Origin: Selaginella moellendorffii
Taxonomy: Eukaryota > Streptophyta > Lycopodiopsida > Selaginellales > Selaginellaceae
Length of the DNA stretch: 64,000 nt
Direction: 5' to 3'
Assembly (NCBI RefSeq): GCF_000143415.4
Contig: NW_003314287.1
Coordinates: 1,385,514 to 1,449,513, forward strand
Shown here: positions 1 to 10,887 of the stretch, piece after piece
Numbering within the stretch: the stretch's first letter is position 1
Layout of the letters: every line of letters starts with the position of its first letter
Translations under genes and position numbers: made by a program
Notes under the pieces: model-generated
Seen by the model: only the letters and a program-made list of their open reading frames with translations
What the model was told of the DNA's origin: nothing
The model's database searches: none

Positions 1-185
1 CCTCTTGTTCTTTGCTAGCTTCACTTTGCTATGGTTTTTATATCTATCCAATATGAAAGAGCAGGAAGATTAGAAACCAGGGAGAGAAAATTGTCTCCTC
101 TAGATCGTACATTTGTTTGATCTTTGCGTAAAGATGATCTTTTGTTTCATCGTTCTCGATGTTATTTCGCACACCAACTTCTGGT

Positions 186-1190
186 CTAGTTGTTATCATC
201 GCCAGGATTTGTCGCGTGCTGCTGGAAGAATCGCGCATCCACGATGAGCCTCGCGATCTCCCACTGCGTCTCGTTGCGCTTCTGCTGCAGCTCCTTGAGA
301 ACCTCGAGTCGCTTCTCTTCCAGCATCTGCCGCCGCTGCTCCATCCTCTCCAGCGCGTCGATCATCATCTGCGCCACTTCTCTCATCTGGTGCTGCTGAT
401 GATGATGCTGCGGCTCCACTGGCGAGGAAGACGAGCCTGGAGCCACCACACGCTTGCGTTTCTTCTTGCTTGCTTCTTTGCCGTGGTGATGATCTTGATG
501 AGACCACTGCTGTTGTTGCTGATCCTGCCCCGGAATTCCAAAACGTGGTGGTGGTGGTGGCGGCGGCGGCGGCAGCGTCGGTGGCGAGCAGAACGACGAC
601 CGCATCATCAGCTCCTCCTGGATCCCGTTGAGACCGACCAGAGCATCCTCCGAGCCTCCAATCCCGTCGTCAAACTCCGGGTGGTGATCCACGAACTGAT
701 CCGGCGGCGCTGGGACTTTGTCCGCGAGAGGAGCCGCCGCCGTCACCACTTTCGTATCAGCGCCGCCACCGCCAGCGGCTGTCTTCACCGTGATCCTCTC
801 GATGCGGTTGTACCACTTCCACTTGACAGGGGTGCCGAGCCGGCGCTTCTCACGGACCGTCTTGAAAGTTTTCTTGAGCGAGTCTATCTTGTTCTTGCAG
901 CGGTTGTAGTTGTAGACGGGCTTCCCAGCTGCACACTGAGCGTTGAGGCCGTCCACCACCTCCTGCCACTCCTTGGCCCGCAGCGTCCCCCTCTGGAGTG
1001 CCAAGTACCTCTCCGTGTAGAGATCCAGCAACACCAACGTTGCTCGGTCGTCCCACTCCTTCCACGCCTCCACCTGCGTTGCCGCTGCTCCTGTTGCTGT
1101 TACCGCCACCCCCGCGGTTGCCGCATGCGACCCACCGCAGAATGCACCGTTGCCGTCCCGCAGCACCCCGCCGCCGCCTGCGTCCGCCAT
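186..1190 (-). CDS. Trihelix (GT/SIP1-ASIL type) transcription factor
   Basis: Intronless reading frame of 334 residues, read on the minus strand from the ATG at 1190 to TAG at 186. Residues about 35-125 form one trihelix DNA-binding domain: a W-K-E-W-D start, an internal KEWQEVV helix and a KCKNKIDSLKK-like third helix (here RCKNKIDSLKKTFK), ending in a W-K-W-Y motif. Low-complexity Pro, Gln and His runs follow, then a basic KKKRKR stretch that could be a nuclear signal, and a C-terminal coiled coil rich in Glu, Arg and Gln. This order (single trihelix domain plus C-terminal coiled coil) is typical of the plant SIP1/ASIL group of nuclear regulators. The open frame runs further upstream into the neighbouring capping-protein gene, but that part is another gene in the same frame. 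The start was chosen at the ATG just before the Gly/Ala-rich leader. Target genes cannot be told from sequence. Confidence 0.85.
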   Translation of the reverse strand: MADAGGGGVLRDGNGAFCGGSHAATAGVAVTATGAAATQVEAWKEWDDRATLVLLDLYTERYLALQRGTLRAKEWQEVVDGLNAQCAAGKPVYNYNRCKNKIDSLKKTFKTVREKRRLGTPVKWKWYNRIERITVKTAAGGGGADTKVVTAAAPLADKVPAPPDQFVDHHPEFDDGIGGSEDALVGLNGIQEELMMRSSFCSPPTLPPPPPPPPPRFGIPGQDQQQQQWSHQDHHHGKEASKKKRKRVVAPGSSSSPVEPQHHHQQHQMREVAQMMIDALERMEQRRQMLEEKRLEVLKELQQKRNETQWEIARLIVDARFFQQHATNPGDDNN

Positions 1191-1411
1191 AGCCACAAAC
1201 GCCCACCCGCTTCCGTACACCGCACCCCCTCTCGTACACCTCCTCCTCTTGTAATATTCCGCATTGTCACCTATAGCCTGTGATATATCACTGTCCTGAA
1301 ACAGTCCAGTCCAGTTGAGCTCCTGTTTGATGTTCGTGAGAAGAGAAAGTGTTCGATGGTCATGAAAAATGAAAAGAAAGAAAACGTTACCGTGGATAAG
1401 AACGAGGTACG

Positions 1412-2623
1412 TCAATGAACCGAGCGTCTGCGAACTATGTCGCCTACAACAGCTTGTTGCAAGCTCTGGCCAGTGGCCGATGTTGCTGTCAGGATTTCCA
1501 AAGGTTCTCGCATTGTAAAAACAACTTCTTTCGTTTTCCCGAAGTACACCTGGAAAAATCGCTAGTTGGGAGGATGCATCGGTGAGAAATATCTGTGATA
1601 CCTGGTCCAAGCCGTTTCTCAGTTTGCTTTCCATATCCTCGATCATTCTACCCATGTTTCCAAGGTGGCCTTCTGTCGAGGGAAAATCAGCCTCCATCTG
1701 TGCACATTCAATTTCAATTTCAATCATCATCTCTCTGGCAAGTGAGTCTTTGCAAACCTGTCGAACGATAGAGCCAGATAGACCAAAAGACATAGATGGA
1801 TCGTCTTTCGTTGTGAAAGAAAGCATCACTGTGCTTGTAAGACAGTAGTGGGCTTCTCCTTCCTCTTCAGACACCTCCAAAAAGGTAAAAAAAAAAAAAA
1901 AAAACAGAGCTGTTAAGGCAACGAAAAGATGGAGAACAACTACCTCAATAATGTGAATAGCATCCCACAGCCCGTGATCTAAGAGTCCTCGACGTCCTTC
2001 TCCCTTTCGCGAGCCATCTGAGACAAACAAGTATTAAAAGGAAGTGACAATAAACAAGATTATCGACCTTTCTTCACAAGAAAACAAGCCGCAAAGCCAC
2101 CATTTTCCTCGGTTTCCCACATATACACTGATGAAGTGCCACCTTCATAGTACCTACGAGAAAGAATTTGGAAGACCACTTTTCCAGAAAGAAAACACGA
2201 TCAACTCACTGGTCACGATAGATCGCAAAAACTTCGTTTGCTTCCACTTCCAGCTCACGGAGCTTCTCCGAGGGCATTGCTCCATCTTCGAGAGGAGGAT
2301 CGTATTTGTTAGACCAAGGAGACCTGTAAAACACCATCTAGAACATAAAAAGCCCGAGAAGTATAGCACCTGTAAGAATCCCCGTCTCGATTATAGTCGC
2401 ACAAGAGATACTGTCGCCCAGATTCATCATCCCACGCTTCCTAGACGACGATCACAGAAGATAGAGTCGCAAAGATTTCGCCTTTGGAGCAAACCTGGAG
2501 TGGCTGATCGACTTTGGAGAGAAGATCGGCGGAATGGTCCGGCAGGAGGACGAGCAGCGACGCCAGCGCCATTTCCACCTCCGCCGGCGGCATTCGTCGT
2601 ATAAGATCCATCGCCGCGTCCAT
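1412..2623 (-). CDS. CPB: F-actin capping protein subunit beta
   Basis: Spliced minus-strand gene. It begins at ATG 2623 ([13 protein letters not shown]) and I followed it to TGA at 1412-1414. Exon pieces carry the hallmark capping-protein beta blocks: [95 protein letters not shown] and [10 protein letters not shown]. The last block lies past a short intron at about 1547-1594. The product pairs with the alpha subunit to cap actin filament barbed ends in the cytoplasm. Introns are 45-100 bases; one holds an A-run near 1886-1903. An ATG eight codons upstream (2647) is also in frame, but the 2623 start fits the family better. A telo-box-like motif (ataaaccctaag) lies just upstream at about 2647-2658. 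Confidence 0.9.
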
Positions 2624-2737
2624 ACCTCCCTCCCTCGCGCTCTTCAATAAACCCTAAGCGCTTTTTCCAACAGTTCAAATTAGTACCGCCATTTTCACTC
2701 CACAATGTAGGGTTCTTATCTTTTATTTGCATTTGCG

Positions 2738-5700
2738 ATGCTTGCGCTCCTCTTCTTCTTCTCGATCGCGTGGGCGCCAGCCGAATCCAGGGGTGGAGCT
2801 GGAGCGGCTTGCACAGACTCCAGGTCCTCTTCGTTTCCCTTCTGTGATGTATCGCTTCCCGTGCCGGATCGAGTGGCGGATCTGGTCGGGCGCATGAATC
2901 TCTCCGAGAAGATTGCGCAAATTGTGAGCAATGCGTCGGGGATTCCTCGGCTGGGAATTCCAGGCTACCAGTGGTGGGAAGAAGCTCTCCATGGCGTTGC
3001 GGAGAGCCCAGGAGTCAAATTCGCCGCCCCTGTTCCTTCGGCGACGAGCTTCCCTCAGGTTATTCTCACTGTGGCCTCGTTTAATTCCTCGTTATGGAAC
3101 AAAATCGCCCAGGTACGATAAAAGGATTCTGGCTTGAATGTTGGTTGTTTTCCATGGAGTTTTTCTTGCTCGCGATTGAGTGATTGATTGATTCTGTTTC
3201 TTCTTTCTCGCGTGTAGATTTTTACTTTCTTGCTCGCGATTGATTGATTGATTTTGTTTCTTCTTCCTCGCGTGGAGATGTTTACGTTCTTGCTCGGGAT
3301 TGATTCATTGGTTTTGTTTCTTCTTTCTCGCTTAGAGATGTCTAGTTTCTTGCTCGCGATTGATTCATTGATTTTGTTTCTTCTTCCTCGCGTGGAGATT
3401 TTTACGGTCTTGCTCGCGATTGATTCATTGGTTTTGTTTCTTCTTTCTCGCGTGGAGATTCTTACTCGATTAAGTATTCATGCAGCTCTTTGTTTTCTAG
3501 TGACATGGTTGATGATTCGAATGCCGTTACTCGTTTCTATCTCGAGGTTTGCTTGTGAGCGTTTTGTTTGTTCGGTTTGTTTTGCATGTAAGCTTGACGT
3601 TTAGTTTCTTGGCAGGCTATATCGATCGAGGCCATCGCAATGTACAATGCCGGAAGGTCAGGTCTCACGTTTTGGAGTCCAAATATAAACATCTTCCGGG
3701 ATCCAAGATGGGGAAGAGGCCAGGAGACCCCTGGAGAAGATCCGTTACTCTCGAGCAAGTACGCTGCTTACTTTGTGCGGGGCTTGCAAGAGGGTGACTA
3801 CGATGAAGGCACAGCGATAAGTACCATGCAAAGAAGGCCTACGAGGCTGAAGGTTTCATCATGCTGCAAGCATTTCACGGCATACGACATGGAAAAATCT
3901 GAAGGTACAGATTGTTTTCACTTTAATGCACAGGTAAAATGAACTGCTTGAAGTTAATTCTTTCCACCTTTGTTCCGAGTTAATGCGTTTTAAAACAGGT
4001 AACTGTTCAGGATTTGCAAGATACGTTTGATCCACCTTTCAGAAGCTGCATCGTTGATGGCCAAGCTAGCGGACTCATGTGCTCTTACAACAGAGTGAAC
4101 GGAGTTCCAAGCTGTGCGGACTATACATTTCTTACAGAAACAGTCAGGAATTCCTGGGGATTTGAAGGGTATGTGATCATGTAACTGACTAATGTATTTT
4201 TCATGTCTTTTTTCTTCCGTCAGATACATTGTTTCAGACTGTGATGCAGTTGCACTTCTTTATGAATATATAAACTACACAACCACAGCAGAAGATGCTG
4301 TCGCCGATGTGCTATCAGCGGGTAACGAATAAAAGTCTTAAACTCTTTGTCGGCATACCTTCGTCCTACATTGTTCCAGGAATGGATTTGAATTGCGGAA
4401 CGTTTCTTCTCAGACACACTGCTGCTGCCATTGAACAAGGAAAGGTGACAGAAGCGGCAGTAGATCGAGCTCTGTCGAATGTTATGACAGTGCGCATGAG
4501 GCTTGGTCTCTTTGACGGAAATAGTGGTGAAACGTATAACTCGATTGGACCTGACGCTGTTTGCACCCGAGAACATCGGCAGTTATCTCTCGAAGCTGCT
4601 GAGCAAGGAATCGTGCTACTAAAAAATTCAGGAAACGTGCTACCATTTCCGAGAAATGATTTGATGACTATAGCCGTGATAGGTCCAAGCGGAAACGCAA
4701 CTGAGACGATGCTGGGGAATTATGCTGGTACGCGACTTAAACTTTACATATTGCTTTTCTACAAGCTTTGTCATTTCAGGTGTTCCGTGTCAGTACATCA
4801 CACCTTTCCAAGGACTTCAGGAATACACCAAGGGCGTCGTTTTTGAGCCTGGCTGTAAAGACATTATGTGCAACGACACTACGCTCTTCTTGGCCGCTGT
4901 GAGAGCCGCAGAAAACTCTGATGCTGTCGTTATCGTCGTTGGACTAGACAAGGACCAAGAAAGAGAAGGCCTTGATAGAACGAGCTTGCTCCTCCCGGGA
5001 TATCAACAGGATTTGGTGCTAGAAGTTTCCAAGGTTGCAAAGGGACCTGTTATTCTCGTGGTTATGTCTGGCGGGCCTATAGACGTAACCTTCGCAAAAG
5101 GGAATTGCAAGATATCAAGCGTCTTATGGGTGGGATATCCCGGTGAGGCGGGAGGCAAAGCGATAGCACGAGTGATATTTGGAGATCACAATCCAGGTAC
5201 GGCTCCTTATATTCTTAAGCGAGTTTCCATGGAACTCTTTTTTGAATTATAATTTTTTTTTGTAGCTGGAAGGCTTCCTATGACTTGGTATCCTCAGGCT
5301 TTCGCAGAACATGTTTCAATACTCAACATGCATTTGCGTCCAAACACTTCAACAGGATTTCCCGGCAGAACTTATCGCTTCTACACCGGAGAAAACGTCT
5401 ATGAATTTGGCCACGGCTTGAGCTACACCAACTTCACCTACACAAACTTTTCCGCGCCGAGTAACATCACCGCTCGTAACACTGTGGCAATTCGAACACC
5501 TCTTCGTGAAGACGGAGCCCGACACTTTCCTATAGACTACACTGGGTGCGAGGCTCTGGCTTTTAAAGTGGTAGCCTACATCAGCAACACAGGGACACGA
5601 GATAGCGACCATATCTCGCTCCTGTACGCCATCCCGCCAGCTGCGAGTAGCAGCCTATCGCCTCCCAGGAAGCAGCTAATTTCTTTCAAGAGGCAGCATT

Positions 5701-5858
5701 TAATAGCAGGACGGTGTGCGAAAGTGGAGTTTGATGTCGATACCTGCAAGGACCTCGGCCTGACGAACGAGGCGGGGACGAAAGTTCTTGTCCACGGTGA
5801 TTACAAGTTAAGCCTGGGAGATATTGAGCACGTAATCAGCCTGACTCTCCTCAGCTAA
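2738..5858 (+). CDS. GH3 beta-D-xylosidase / alpha-L-arabinofuranosidase, secreted
   Basis: Seven-exon gene; exon 1 is 2738-3112, exon 2 is 3616-3933, and the last exon starts near 5266 and ends at TAA 5858. The protein begins with a hydrophobic signal peptide ([13 protein letters not shown]). It then carries the plant BXL blocks: [78 protein letters not shown] (the Asp of SDCD is the expected GH3 nucleophile), [20 protein letters not shown]-like [13 protein letters not shown], and [10 protein letters not shown]. Length is about 760 residues, the usual plant BXL size. It should act in the cell wall on xylan or arabinan side chains; substrate choice cannot be decided here. Intron 1 is long for this window because of a 60 bp minisatellite. 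Confidence 0.9.
3172..3473 (+). repeat. 60 bp minisatellite, five copies, in intron 1 of the xylosidase gene
   Basis: Five head-to-tail copies with a period of almost exactly 60 bases, each built on gattgattcattg, tttgtttcttctt, ctcgcgtggagat and a ttcttgctcg tail. The period is a multiple of three, so an open frame of about 75 codons runs through the array; it is not part of the mature message because exon 1 ends at 3112 and exon 2 starts at 3616. Confidence 0.9.
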
Positions 5859-6080
5859 GGTAAGTTTCTATTTTAGCTATAACCAATCGAAGCTTCGGCT
5901 GATAAGCAGGTGGCATTTATGATAATGATCCAGAGAGTGCTCTGTCACAGTTTCGGTGCCTTAAATTTCTCAGGAACCCCGTGAGATAAGGCTCTTTTTA
6001 TCACACTTCCATAAACATTCTTTCAGGTAGCGAACGAGCTCAGTGTTCTTGGATCCTTCGGTCTCGATTAAGAAAGGAAA

Positions 6081-7532
6081 ATGCCGATCGAGAGGAGCAG
6101 CAGCGACAGCAAAGCTCATGTAGTTCTCTTCACTTTCCAAGGGAAGGGACATATCAATCCCTTCATGAATCTGGCGAAGCAGCTCGCCAAGCTTGGGGTC
6201 TCGGTGACACTGCTCTTCCCTTCGAAGTCGGTTCTCGCTATGGTCACTTCATCGGCTATTGAAGGCCTGGACATAAAGTTGGCAACTCTTCCCACTCCGG
6301 GCCTCCAGCTACCAGCGACGATCACCATGCCGGGCATTCGCAAGTCTCAGACCAACAGCGTTCACTTTGGCACTTTCGAGGGCCCTCTCCGGGATTTCCT
6401 TCGGGAAATGCTAGAAGATCCTTCTACAGTTTCACCATCGGCAGTAGTAGTCGATCTTCTCCTTCCTTGGACGACATCAGTGATAGACGAGCTCCGGATT
6501 CCCAGATATGTCCTCTACACAGCCGCGGCATCACACTTGGCTATCGGTTTGCACCTCAACGCGAACAAGGAAGGTAAAAGCTTGGAGACACTGGCTATGG
6601 AGGCCGAGAAGGAAGGTGTCATCAGAGTCCCCGGACTTCCACCGCTAAAGTGGAACGAGGTTTCCAAAGAGCACAAGGATAAGAGTGACACCTTCTTCGC
6701 CGGGGGAGAAAGCTACAGGCGGTTTCTACTGGGCTGCAAAGGGATTCTTCTCAACACTTGCTACGAGCTCGAAGGAAAGGTGATCGACGCAGTGCGAGCC
6801 GTGTATCCGGAGATCAAGCTGTTTCCGGTTGGGCCTCTCATTCCAGAACATCTGCTCGATCAGTCTCAGATCAAAGCAAACGCTGATAAGTTCCGCAAGT
6901 CGACGTTCCTCCAGAGTTCCCGCGATCTTCAGTGCGAGGCGTGGCTCAACAAGCAGGAAAAATCGTCAGTGCTCTACATCAGCTTCGGGAGCTGGATCGG
7001 GATCGTGGAGAAGCAGATGTCCGAGCTAGCTTTGGCTCTCGAGTCGAGCAAAAAGGCCTTTTTATGGGTGCTCCCAGTCCCCGACCCCGGGGCCGATACC
7101 GAGAAGTTCCTGGCGTGTGTTCTTCCGAAGGGATTCCAGGAGAGGACCAGCGAGCGTGGGCTGATCATTCCGGAATGGGCGCCGCAGCATCTCATCCTCT
7201 CGCATCCAGCTGTGGGAGGATTCCTGACACACTGCGGCTGGAATTCGGTGACCGAGAGCATATCAGTAGCGGGGGTACCGCTCTTGTGCTGGCCATTCGT
7301 CGCGGATCAGCCAGCGATTTGCCGGTTCGTGGTGGACGGCCTCCGGATCGGCGTGGACATCCGCGAGAACAGGGAGGGGATCGCCGAGAGCGGGGAAATC
7401 GAGCGCGCTGTGCGCCAGGTGATGGAGAGCGATGATCTTCGCGAGAGAGCTCGATCGCTCAAGAACAAGGTGAGAGAGAGCTTGGATCACAGGGCCTTCC
7501 AGGTGTTTGTGGAAAGTTTGAAGAAAGAGTAG
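6081..7532 (+). CDS. UDP-glycosyltransferase (GT1 family, plant PSPG type)
   Basis: Single-exon gene of 483 residues from ATG 6081 to TAG 7532. The N-terminal acceptor domain holds the catalytic His in GKGHINPF (His24) and the partner Asp in VVVDLLLPW (about residue 124). The PSPG sugar-donor box spans residues about 366-409. It starts WAPQHLILSHPAVGGFLTHC, continues GWNSVTESI and ends WPFVADQP. The D-Q pair near the end favours UDP-glucose as donor. Length and intronless structure are normal for plant UGTs. It would glycosylate small acceptors (phenolics, hormones or terpenoids) in the cytosol; the acceptor cannot be predicted. It sits 220 bases downstream of the xylosidase gene with its own promoter. 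Confidence 0.92.
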   Translation: MPIERSSSDSKAHVVLFTFQGKGHINPFMNLAKQLAKLGVSVTLLFPSKSVLAMVTSSAIEGLDIKLATLPTPGLQLPATITMPGIRKSQTNSVHFGTFEGPLRDFLREMLEDPSTVSPSAVVVDLLLPWTTSVIDELRIPRYVLYTAAASHLAIGLHLNANKEGKSLETLAMEAEKEGVIRVPGLPPLKWNEVSKEHKDKSDTFFAGGESYRRFLLGCKGILLNTCYELEGKVIDAVRAVYPEIKLFPVGPLIPEHLLDQSQIKANADKFRKSTFLQSSRDLQCEAWLNKQEKSSVLYISFGSWIGIVEKQMSELALALESSKKAFLWVLPVPDPGADTEKFLACVLPKGFQERTSERGLIIPEWAPQHLILSHPAVGGFLTHCGWNSVTESISVAGVPLLCWPFVADQPAICRFVVDGLRIGVDIRENREGIAESGEIERAVRQVMESDDLRERARSLKNKVRESLDHRAFQVFVESLKKE

Positions 7533-8019
7533 CAAGCATTTAAAATTTAAAGTTTGAATTTAAACTAGAGGTCTCTTACCCTAAATATTCGCGCCAGTTT
7601 TGGCGAGATTCGAACCCCAAATCCAAAATTTCCACGCGGACGGCGCGCTCCACCTTACACTTCCGTACCCGTCAACGCAATCTCATGCTTTTGGCTATGG
7701 ACGCGCCTCACAGTGTGTGTTTTTAGGGCTCGGCCAGCGCCTAGGGTTTGTGCTCGATCGGGGAAGGGGACGATGCGTACAGCGACAGCAGCGGGGGTGT
7801 CACGAGTAGCGGCGCTCGGATTATCGGCAATCGGCGGCGCCGCGGGGGCAGCGAGGAGCTCGACGAGGAGATTTGGCGGCGATTGGCTCTGGTGGTGGCG
7901 CCCGGAATGGTGGTCTGGGGGTTCTCCGCGATCGTTGTAGGGGTTCGTTAGGGTCCAAGCAAGCCAGCAACCGCTCCGCTCCCACACCTTCCAATTGATG
8001 CTGTGATTTCCACTCCGCC
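7533..8019 (+). promoter_or_regulatory. Intergenic and 5' leader of the BAH/Agenet gene
   Basis: No supported gene. The stretch becomes GC-rich toward 8020 and contains a telo-box-like motif, ctagggtttg at 7741-7750, as found ahead of many housekeeping genes in this window. Short open frames here lack domain similarity. Confidence 0.5.
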
Positions 8020-10340
8020 ATGCATGGCTCTGGATCGCCCCTCGGCAGCGGTCCTGGGCGATTCGTGGAGTGGGAGGAGACGTTTGTTTCCAATGACCGT
8101 GGGAGCAGGGTCGTGCACTACTATCTAAAGGATCGCCAGGGGCAGGCGACCCTGGCGGTGGTGGGCACCGAGCGCAGCGTCCGGCATATGGTGTATGTGG
8201 TGTGCGACGATTTTCTCCCGCTTGCTGGGCTGGACAAGAGCACCACCGCGGCTTTCAAGTGGCGTGCTCGTCGCGAAGTTGTGGACTGGCTCTCCTCTTT
8301 GCTATCGAAGTCTCGTACGTCCTCTCCTTGTCGCTCGAATTCTCACGTCTCAGGTAGCGCTTTCGTCTTTTGCTTCCTTTGTTGGTTGTTCTCTAACACG
8401 ATTGCATTGTCCAGTTGAGACTGCTGCCACGGAAGACAGTCCAGATGGTGGGAAGCGTCTTCATGTAAGTTACACTGCTTTGATTGCTGGGCTTTGCTCA
8501 TATAGTTGTTTTACAGGACTCGAAGAAGTCCGTGACGAACGTTTTCTGGGTGGGATCGAGCTGGACTTGTCGCAAGCGCTTGAAGCATTACAAGTCCTTT
8601 CGAAGGAACGGAATTACAATAGCAGTGGGTGTTATTCTGATATACTTTCTGCGTTTCTTTTTGACAAGGGTGCTTGCTTGTACGTAGGTGAAAAGCTTTG
8701 TTTTTGTGATGTCCGAGGAGAACGAGCACCATATTGCGTACATAGAGGACATGTACGAGGATAAAAAGCTGAGGAAGAAGCTCCGTGTTCGATGGTTTCA
8801 TAAGACCAGCGAGCTGGCTTGCAAAATCCCAGCCCCGCCACCTCATCCGCGAGAGGTGTTTTTTACTCAGTTTCCGCAAGTAATTAGTGTTGAATGTGTA
8901 GATGGCCTTGCTACAGTTCTGGCACCCGAGCACTTCGAGAAATGCCCGCTGTTTCTTCCCGATTCCCGGGAGCTCATTCACGTTTGTTCGAGGCAGTTTG
9001 ACAACGACGGGATTAAACCGTTAAACATCTGCGGTGTGGAAGGCTACTGGGAACAAAAGGCTCTCGCAGCGCTTGGTGTTTCGTCCTCTCGGGGATCGCC
9101 GGACTTGGCTAGTGATGACGACGAAGACGAAGAGAATCGTGGTGGCCGGGGGCCGCGGTTGACAAGGTACCGTAGGAGAAGAGTTGATAAAGGGCACAGT
9201 AATAGTTCGACTCCGACGACTGATGGAGAAGGGAATGGGTTGTCAGACGTGGATCCGACGAGAGCGAGCTTCGAAGTTGGCGACAAGGTTGAGATACTCT
9301 GCCAGGACAGTGGTTTGAGGGGGTGCTGGTTCATAGGTGTGATCGTCGGTAAGACGTCCAGGCGCGTGAGAGTTCGCTACGATGATCTCCAAGACGACGA
9401 TGGCAAGGAAAATCTCGAGGTAATCCAGTTTGGTTTTTGAGCAGTAGTTTTACGCTGTTGGTTTTGTTGCTTGTTTCAGGAATGGGTGTCGACGTCTAAA
9501 GTAGCACAGTTGGACAAGCTGAACATCCGGGCTCACAGCAGGCCTGCTCTCAGGCCTTGTCCCGCGACTGGCCCGGAAGCTGTGGCTTGCTCGTTTGGCA
9601 CCCCAGTTGATGTCTGGTGGAATGACGGATGGTGGGAAGGAGTCGTGATCGGCCGGGTAACAGCAAATGAAGTTCGTGTCTACTTTCCTGGTGAGAGTTT
9701 TCTTTGTTTCCATTTCGTTTAGCTGCGGGCTGACTTCGTATCGTTTTCGTTTCTAGACGAAGGTGACGCAGAGGTTTTCAAGACATCCGATCTTCGTGTC
9801 TCGAGGGACTGGGTAAACAGCCAGTGGTGCAACGTGAAGGCCGATCCGGAGGCCGTGTCGGCCCTGGGAATCGTGTGCGGCAGCAGGGGCCCGCTGACGG
9901 TGTCGCAGAGTTGTAGATATCAGAATAGATATGAGGAAGGAAACATAGACCGGATGATAAGCATAGTGGAAGCAGCCGAGGAGCTACGGGAAGAGGAAGA
10001 TAATGCTGACAAGTTTTTGACCAGGTGCTCGTCCGACGATTCCAGCCGCAAGAGAAAGGCCGGAGGAGGCAGCGGAGAAGAGGAAGAAGCCTGCGGTGGC
10101 GATGGTGGCGGTGGCAGCGGCGGTCTCAAGTGCAAGCACTCGAAGGAAGCTAGCGTGGAGGAGAGTGACTGCGAGCTAGACATGGAGCAGGAAGGATGGA
10201 ACAACGTAAACAAGAAGCCGAGGATCGCTAGCAGCGCCGCCGCTACCAACGCTTCCATTCGCAGCCCCTCGCTCAAGAGTTCTTCCGCGATGTTTGGAAG
10301 TCCACTGCCGCCAGTGGCGAGCCTGGTATTGTCGAGGTGA
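8020..10340 (+). CDS. BAH plus Agenet/Tudor-like chromatin reader protein
   Basis: Six exons: about 8020-8315, 8415-8464, 8517-8630, 8688-9420, 9480-9691 and 9757-10340 (stop TGA). The first part has an unusual N-terminal segment. Next is a BAH domain, visible as VMSEENEHHIAYIEDMYED, followed by VRWFHKTSEL and HPREVFFTQFPQVISVECV. An acidic linker and then two Agenet repeats follow: FEVGDKVEILCQDSGLRGCW and PVDVWWNDGWWEGVVIGRV. The C-terminus is Glu-, Gly- and Lys-rich and probably unstructured. The domain order (BAH then Agenet) matches a small plant family annotated only by its domains. Such proteins read histone marks in the nucleus; the mark read here is unknown. Exon phases join cleanly at each junction I checked. 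Confidence 0.85.
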
Positions 10341-10887
10341 GTGAGTGTAGTAGTAGTGTGGAGCGATCGATTTTTAGTAGCAAGATCAAGCAGGGAAGAA
10401 GAAATGGCCGGCTTTTTTGTGGCAAAGGCTGGGAAGAGCTTCGTTTTCAATGAAGCGTTTTTTTCCTTCATAGATTCTACTCGTTCGTGATTATAGTTTC
10501 TGGGAATCATTGCCGTCGGTTGACTGTGCACTGGATGTGGACACGTGACATTAATTAAAACTTCTAAAACATTAGGATGGTCGCGAATTTTCTTCCGGAG
10601 AGAGATATTCCAGAGCGCTCACGAGAATCATGCTGGAGCAGCGTCTCGATCGATCGGAGCTCCATGGAGTGAATGCGTCCATCCCGCTCGATCAGGTATG
10701 GAGGAGCTAGGCAGGATCCAGTGGAAGCAGCCGTGGCGGCGGCGGTGGCGGCGAGATCTCGCCTCTCTCGTATCTGGGTTGTGCCACGGCGGCGCTAGAG
10801 CTCACGGGGGATTGATGGAGGAGGAGGAGGCCAATCGAATCCGGCAGGAAGGAGACGAGGCGATGGTAATTTAATCCATGGCTGAGA
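10341..10887 (+). promoter_or_regulatory. 3' flank of the BAH/Agenet gene and leader of the lipase gene
   Basis: No supported coding region. The first 200 bases look like 3' UTR. From 10680 to 10887 the sequence is a GGC/GGA-rich leader ahead of the lipase ATG. Short open frames here have only simple composition. Confidence 0.4.

Noticed and set aside
186-2030. One 614-residue open frame on the minus strand
   Set aside because: It fuses two genes by chance: the trihelix gene (186-1190) and the last exons of the capping protein beta gene, with intron sequence between.
3248-3604. 118-residue hydrophobic frame through the xylosidase intron
   Set aside because: It is open only because the minisatellite period is a multiple of three; flanking exons match the xylosidase family without it.
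7595-7625. T-arm-like sequence (agattcgaacccc) suggesting a second tRNA
   Set aside because: No acceptor or anticodon stems pair around it.
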